Assembly (NCBI RefSeq): GCF_001691415.1
Contig: NZ_LRRR01000010.1
Coordinates: 62,001 to 126,000, forward strand
Direction of reading: 5' to 3'
DNA: 64,000 nt
DNA from: Pararhodobacter sp. CCB-MM2
GTDB taxonomy: Bacteria; Pseudomonadota; Alphaproteobacteria; Rhodobacterales; Rhodobacteraceae
Within the stretch, counting starts at the first letter, position 1; the number at the start of each line of letters is the position of its first letter. The position numbers and the translations under genes were made by a program. The notes beneath the pieces were generated by a model. It ran no database searches, had not been told where the DNA came from, and saw only the letters and a program-made list of their open reading frames with translations. Below, piece after piece: positions 60,868 to 64,000 of this stretch.

Positions 60868-61676
60868 GCGCTCTCTATCAAATCGAGGATCTGCGCCTGT
60901 CGCTACCTGACATGACCCGCAAGCCGATGTTCGGCGCCGCGCCACGGATCGAGATCCTGAAGGGCATGTCCTTCACCATCCCCAAGGGGCAGGTGCTGGG
61001 CATCGTCGGCGGCTCGGGGTCGGGGAAATCCACTCTGGGCCGGGCGCTGGTGCGGCTGCTGGAGCCGACCTCGGGGTCTGTCCGGTTCGACGGCACCGAC
61101 CTCACGCATCTGTCCGAGCCCGAGTTGCGGCCACTGCGCCATCGCTTCCAGATGATCTTTCAGGACCCAATGTCTTCGCTCAATCCGCGCATGTCGGTGG
61201 CCCGGATCATCGCCGCGCCGCTGTCGCTGCATGGCCGGCCCAACCCGCGCGAGGGCGCGCTGGAAGCACTGGAGCGCGTAGGCCTGCCGCGCAGCTTCGG
61301 CGCGCGCTTCCCGCACGAGCTGTCGGGCGGTCAGCGCCAGCGCGTCGGCATCGCCCGCGCCATCGCGCTGCGGCCGGATTTCATTCTGGCGGATGAGATC
61401 GTCTCAGGCCTCGATGTGTCCAGTCAGGCGCAGGTGCTGACGATCCTGCGGGATCTGGTGCGCGAGATGAACCTGACCTTGGCCTTCATCAGCCATGACC
61501 TCAGCGTGATCCGGCGCCTGTGTGACCGCGTGCTGGTGCTGCATCAGGGCGAGATCGTCGAGGATGCGGAATGCGAGGCGCTGTTTGCCGCGCCAAAGGC
61601 GGCCTATACGCGCGAATTGCTGGAAGCGATCCCCGAGCCCGATCCGAAGAAGCCGTGGTTCCAGCGCGCTAGCTGA
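60864..61676 (+). CDS. ABC importer ATP-binding protein (DppF/OppF-like)
   Basis: 270 residues from ATG 60864, overlapping the previous stop in ATGA. Walker A GGSGSGKSTLGRAL, signature ELSGGQRQRVGIARA, Walker B FILADEIVSGLDVSS and FISHDLSVIR are present; note Glu-Ile in place of Glu-Pro after Walker B. The FQMIFQDPMSSLNPRMSV block marks it as DppF-type. It closes the importer operon, overlapping the convergent AraC gene by eight bases. Confidence 0.94.
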   Translation: MSALYQIEDLRLSLPDMTRKPMFGAAPRIEILKGMSFTIPKGQVLGIVGGSGSGKSTLGRALVRLLEPTSGSVRFDGTDLTHLSEPELRPLRHRFQMIFQDPMSSLNPRMSVARIIAAPLSLHGRPNPREGALEALERVGLPRSFGARFPHELSGGQRQRVGIARAIALRPDFILADEIVSGLDVSSQAQVLTILRDLVREMNLTLAFISHDLSVIRRLCDRVLVLHQGEIVEDAECEALFAAPKAAYTRELLEAIPEPDPKKPWFQRAS

Positions 61677-62676
61677 CGAATTTGTCGGCCAGCGCATCCT
61701 GCAGGGTCTGACGCGGGGTGCAGCCGAAGCGCGCGCGATAGATCCCGGCGAAACGGCCGAAATGGCCGAAGCCCCAGCGCGTGGCGATCTCGGTCACGCT
61801 GCTGCCGGGCAGGGCCGCCCGCAGATCGGCATCGGCCCGGTCCAGCCGTGCATCGCGCAGGAAGGCCATCGGTGTGGTGTCCTTGAATTTGCGGAACGCC
61901 AGTTGCAGCGTGCGGGCGCTGACCCCCACGGCCTGCGCGACATCCTCGAGCGCGATCGGCTGATCCACTTGCGCCAGCATGTAATCCTCGGCCTGACGCA
62001 CCATGCGGGGCAGGGGCGCGGGGCCGCGGCTATGGGTCAACGCCTCGGAGAAGTTGTGCCGATGCGCTTCCAGCAGGCCGGTCATCAGCGTGCTCTCGAT
62101 CTGGCGGCCCAGCAGGCTGCCGGGATGCAGCGCGGGCCGGCCGGCATCGGCCTCGGTCACCAGATAGAGGATCAGCGCCTTCAGGGCCGCGCCGCGCTGG
62201 CTGGTCAGATCCAGCGCCCCGGTGAAGGTCAAGGCGCGGTCTGGCCGGCCGGCGATCAGCCCGGACAGATGGGTGTTCAAGGCGGCGCGGTCGATCTGCA
62301 GCAGGACCTGCCGGCAGTCTTCGTCCCAGATCATCGTCGTCGCGTGATGCGGATTGAGCACCGCCGCCCGCGCGCGGTCCGATACATAGGTGTCAGCGCC
62401 ATTGCGGATCGCGGCGGCGCCCGACAGCGGCATCTGCAGCAGGTAGAAATCCCGCAGCTCGCCCGGCGCGATCAGCGTCTTGGCGCCGTAGGAGATATAG
62501 TTCAGCGACAGGCGCTCGCCGCGCAGGTGATGATGGCACGCCTGAAACGCGCCGGGCCCGATCCGGTCCAGCCGATGCGGGCAGAACACGGCCGCGACGC
62601 GCTCGCGCGCCTCGTCAAGATCGTGGGTATGGAACAACGCGTGGGTGGCCAGAGGGGCCAGCGCGAGACTTGCCAT
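61669..62676 (-). CDS. AraC-family transcriptional regulator
   Basis: 335 residues. An N-terminal AraC_binding_2-like effector domain (ELRDFYLLQMPLSGAAAIRN) precedes the helix-turn-helix pair, VGVSARTLQLAFRKFKDTTP and VTEIATRWGFGHFGRFAGIY, joined by the conserved AFLRDARLDRA. It is convergent with the importer and divergent from the SDR operon. GGATAGTC direct repeats in the shared promoter are the candidate site. Confidence 0.92.
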   Translation of the reverse strand: MASLALAPLATHALFHTHDLDEARERVAAVFCPHRLDRIGPGAFQACHHHLRGERLSLNYISYGAKTLIAPGELRDFYLLQMPLSGAAAIRNGADTYVSDRARAAVLNPHHATTMIWDEDCRQVLLQIDRAALNTHLSGLIAGRPDRALTFTGALDLTSQRGAALKALILYLVTEADAGRPALHPGSLLGRQIESTLMTGLLEAHRHNFSEALTHSRGPAPLPRMVRQAEDYMLAQVDQPIALEDVAQAVGVSARTLQLAFRKFKDTTPMAFLRDARLDRADADLRAALPGSSVTEIATRWGFGHFGRFAGIYRARFGCTPRQTLQDALADKFVS

Positions 62677-62724
62677 GACAGCCTCCGAGGGGCCGGGGAT
62701 TGCGTGACGCTAGCACCCGATACA

Positions 62725-62800
62725 TGCGAATGCACATATTTTTTCGGTTGGATGAAGGTTTTTTCGTTTTTCGGATAGTCGGTGTGCTGGGTGGATAGTC
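62725..62800. promoter_or_regulatory. Candidate AraC and MarR sites in the SDR promoter
   Basis: GGATAGTC occurs at 62773-62780 and 62793-62800, 20 bases apart, close to two helical turns, as expected for an AraC dimer. TGCGAATGCA at 62725-62734 resembles the TGCAAATGCA of the 54.9-kb promoter. An AT-rich run with TTTTTT lies between (62739-62744; 62760-62764). Confidence 0.5.
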
Positions 62801-62855
62801 AGCCCCGCCGGCCCTGCCAGACTGCCTGTCAAACAAGGCACAACAGGGGAAGAAC

Positions 62856-63632
62856 ATGCGAGGATTAGAGGGCAAGGTTGCCATCGTTCCGGGCGGGGCC
62901 ACGAAGATCGGGCGCGCGGTGGTGGAGGCGTTCCAGCAGGCGGGCGTGCGGGTCATGGTGGCCGATATCGACGCCGAGGCGGGCCAGTCACTGGTCGCCG
63001 ACACTGTGGGCTTCACCCGTTGCGATCTGCGCAGCGACGATGACATCGCGGCGCTGGTTCAGGCTACGCGCGACACCTATGGGCGGATCGATTTTCTCGT
63101 CAATGTCGCCTGTTCCTATCTGGACAACGGCGCGGACTCGCCCCGTGCGGAATGGCTGGAAGCGCTGGATGTGAACCTCGTGGGTTCGGTCATGCTGATG
63201 CAGGCCGCGCGCAAGGATCTGGCGGCGACCAAGGGCGCGATTGTCAATTTCGGCTCGATCTCGGCCCGCGTGGCGCAGACCGGGCGCTGGCTCTATCCGG
63301 TCAGCAAGGCCGCAATCCTGCAGCTCACGCGCAATCAGGCGATGGACCTCGCGCCCGAGGGTATCCGCGTCAACGCCGTCAGCCCCGGCTGGACCTGGTC
63401 CAACATCATGGACCAGCTGACCGGCGGTGATCGGGCAAAGACCGATGCCGTTGCCGCGCCCTTCCACCTGCTGGGAAGGGTGGGCGACCCTGAGGACGTG
63501 GCGAACACGGTGCTGTTTCTGTGCTCGGACGAGGCGCGGTTCATCACCGGGACCGATATCCGCGTGGACGGCGGCTATACCGCGATGGGCCCGGAACAGG
63601 CCGTCCCGGCGATCCCGAAACTGATGGAATAA
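62856..63632 (+). CDS. Short-chain dehydrogenase/reductase (SDR)
   Basis: 258 residues, ATG 62856 after CAGGGGAAG. The classical SDR cofactor motif appears as [16 protein letters not shown], the Asp in VMVADIDAE favours NAD, and the active site has Ser in NFGSIS with Tyr and Lys in WLYPVSKAA. The end is [18 protein letters not shown]. Usual sequence NAG is replaced by NVACSY, a notable departure. It probably oxidises a hydroxyl intermediate of the pathway and leads an operon with the flavoprotein monooxygenase. Confidence 0.92.
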   Translation: MRGLEGKVAIVPGGATKIGRAVVEAFQQAGVRVMVADIDAEAGQSLVADTVGFTRCDLRSDDDIAALVQATRDTYGRIDFLVNVACSYLDNGADSPRAEWLEALDVNLVGSVMLMQAARKDLAATKGAIVNFGSISARVAQTGRWLYPVSKAAILQLTRNQAMDLAPEGIRVNAVSPGWTWSNIMDQLTGGDRAKTDAVAAPFHLLGRVGDPEDVANTVLFLCSDEARFITGTDIRVDGGYTAMGPEQAVPAIPKLME

Positions 63633-63655
63633 CAAAGAACAACAGGGAGAAGATC

Positions 63656-64000
63656 ATGAGAAAGATCACCATTGTCGGTGGCGGCCAATCCGGTTTCCAG
63701 CTGGCCATCGGCCTTTTGCAGAACGGCTATCAGGTGCGTGTGGTGCAAAACCGCGACGCGCAGGACTTGGCGACGGGCAAAGTCCTGTCCAGCCAATGCA
63801 TGTTCGGCGATGCGATCGAGGCCGAGCGCGCGCTGGGCATCGACTTCTGGACCGACCGCTGCCCGCCGGTCGAGGGGATCAGCTTCGTCGTCCCGCATCC
63901 CGAACTGCCGGGCGAGAAGGCGGTGGAATGGTCCTCGCGGCTTGATCGCAACGCCTATTCCGTCGACCAAAGGGTGAAGATCCCGCGCTGGATGGCCGAA
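63656..64000 (+). CDS. Styrene/indole monooxygenase-family flavoprotein (5' part)
   Basis: 115 residues are visible before the window ends. ATG 63656 follows ACAGGGAGAAG. The FAD motif ITIVGGGQSGFQLAIGLLQN opens the protein. RDAQDLATGKVLSSQCMF, DFWTDRCPPVEGISFVVPHP and YSVDQRVKIPRWMAE resemble the StyA/indole-oxygenase family, which epoxidises styrene or indole using reduced FAD from a separate reductase. The pairing with an isatin-hydrolase-like enzyme favours an indole substrate. No reductase is visible inside the window. Confidence 0.8.
   Translation, partial: MRKITIVGGGQSGFQLAIGLLQNGYQVRVVQNRDAQDLATGKVLSSQCMFGDAIEAERALGIDFWTDRCPPVEGISFVVPHPELPGEKAVEWSSRLDRNAYSVDQRVKIPRWMAE

Overview
The window is GC-rich, densely coded DNA from an alphaproteobacterium, most likely Rhodobacteraceae. 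The support is the linked sciP-ctrA pair, the run ligA-recG, an NDUFS4-type complex I accessory subunit, lpxI-lpxB, trmFO, gyrA and uvrB with alphaproteobacterial features, and an alphaproteobacterial SOS box (GTTC-N7-GTTC). Genus cannot be decided from the sequence alone. No rRNA, tRNA or CRISPR array was seen.

Region 1 (1-21.1 kb) is mostly core genome: lipid A synthesis (lpxI end, lpxB), tRNA modification (mnmA, gluQ, trmFO), cell-cycle control (sciP, ctrA), DNA replication and repair (ligA, recG, gyrA, uvrB), hisI, an IscU/NifU-like scaffold, a periplasmic rhodanese, a universal stress protein and several small conserved proteins. A 42-residue membrane protein gene at 8897-9025 sits behind a consensus SOS box and ahead of its own terminator.

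Region 2 (21.1-47.7 kb) is accessory. It holds an 825-base stretch without a recognisable gene, a CatB-type acetyltransferase, transporter and LysR genes, a LysR/quinone-redox cluster (F420-reductase-like, LigB-type dioxygenase, glutathionyl-hydroquinone reductase), an MFS pump beside a wrecked LysR gene, and an unusual tripartite tricarboxylate transporter (TTT) locus with two binding proteins, a TctA-TctB fusion, an FAD oxidoreductase, a beta-propeller protein and an M28-like protein without metal ligands. An ALDH/GMC alcohol-oxidation operon with an AraC regulator follows. Two degenerate IS5-family elements (24481-24742 and 45646-46628) lie near its ends, and the second cuts a nitrilase gene.

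Region 3 (47.7-64 kb, running off the end) looks like one catabolic supercluster. A leftward six-gene operon encodes an isatin-hydrolase-like cyclase, a PYROXD2/phytoene-desaturase-like FAD oxidoreductase, a MarR regulator, an exported VOC protein and indolepyruvate ferredoxin oxidoreductase alpha and beta. A divergent rightward operon encodes a paralogous 520-residue FAD oxidoreductase and a complete peptide/opine-type ABC importer. An AraC regulator and a further rightward operon (SDR, then a styrene/indole-monooxygenase-family flavoprotein) follow. The likely theme is uptake and oxidation of an indole- or aryl-containing compound through isatin-like and arylpyruvate-like intermediates; that pathway is inferred.
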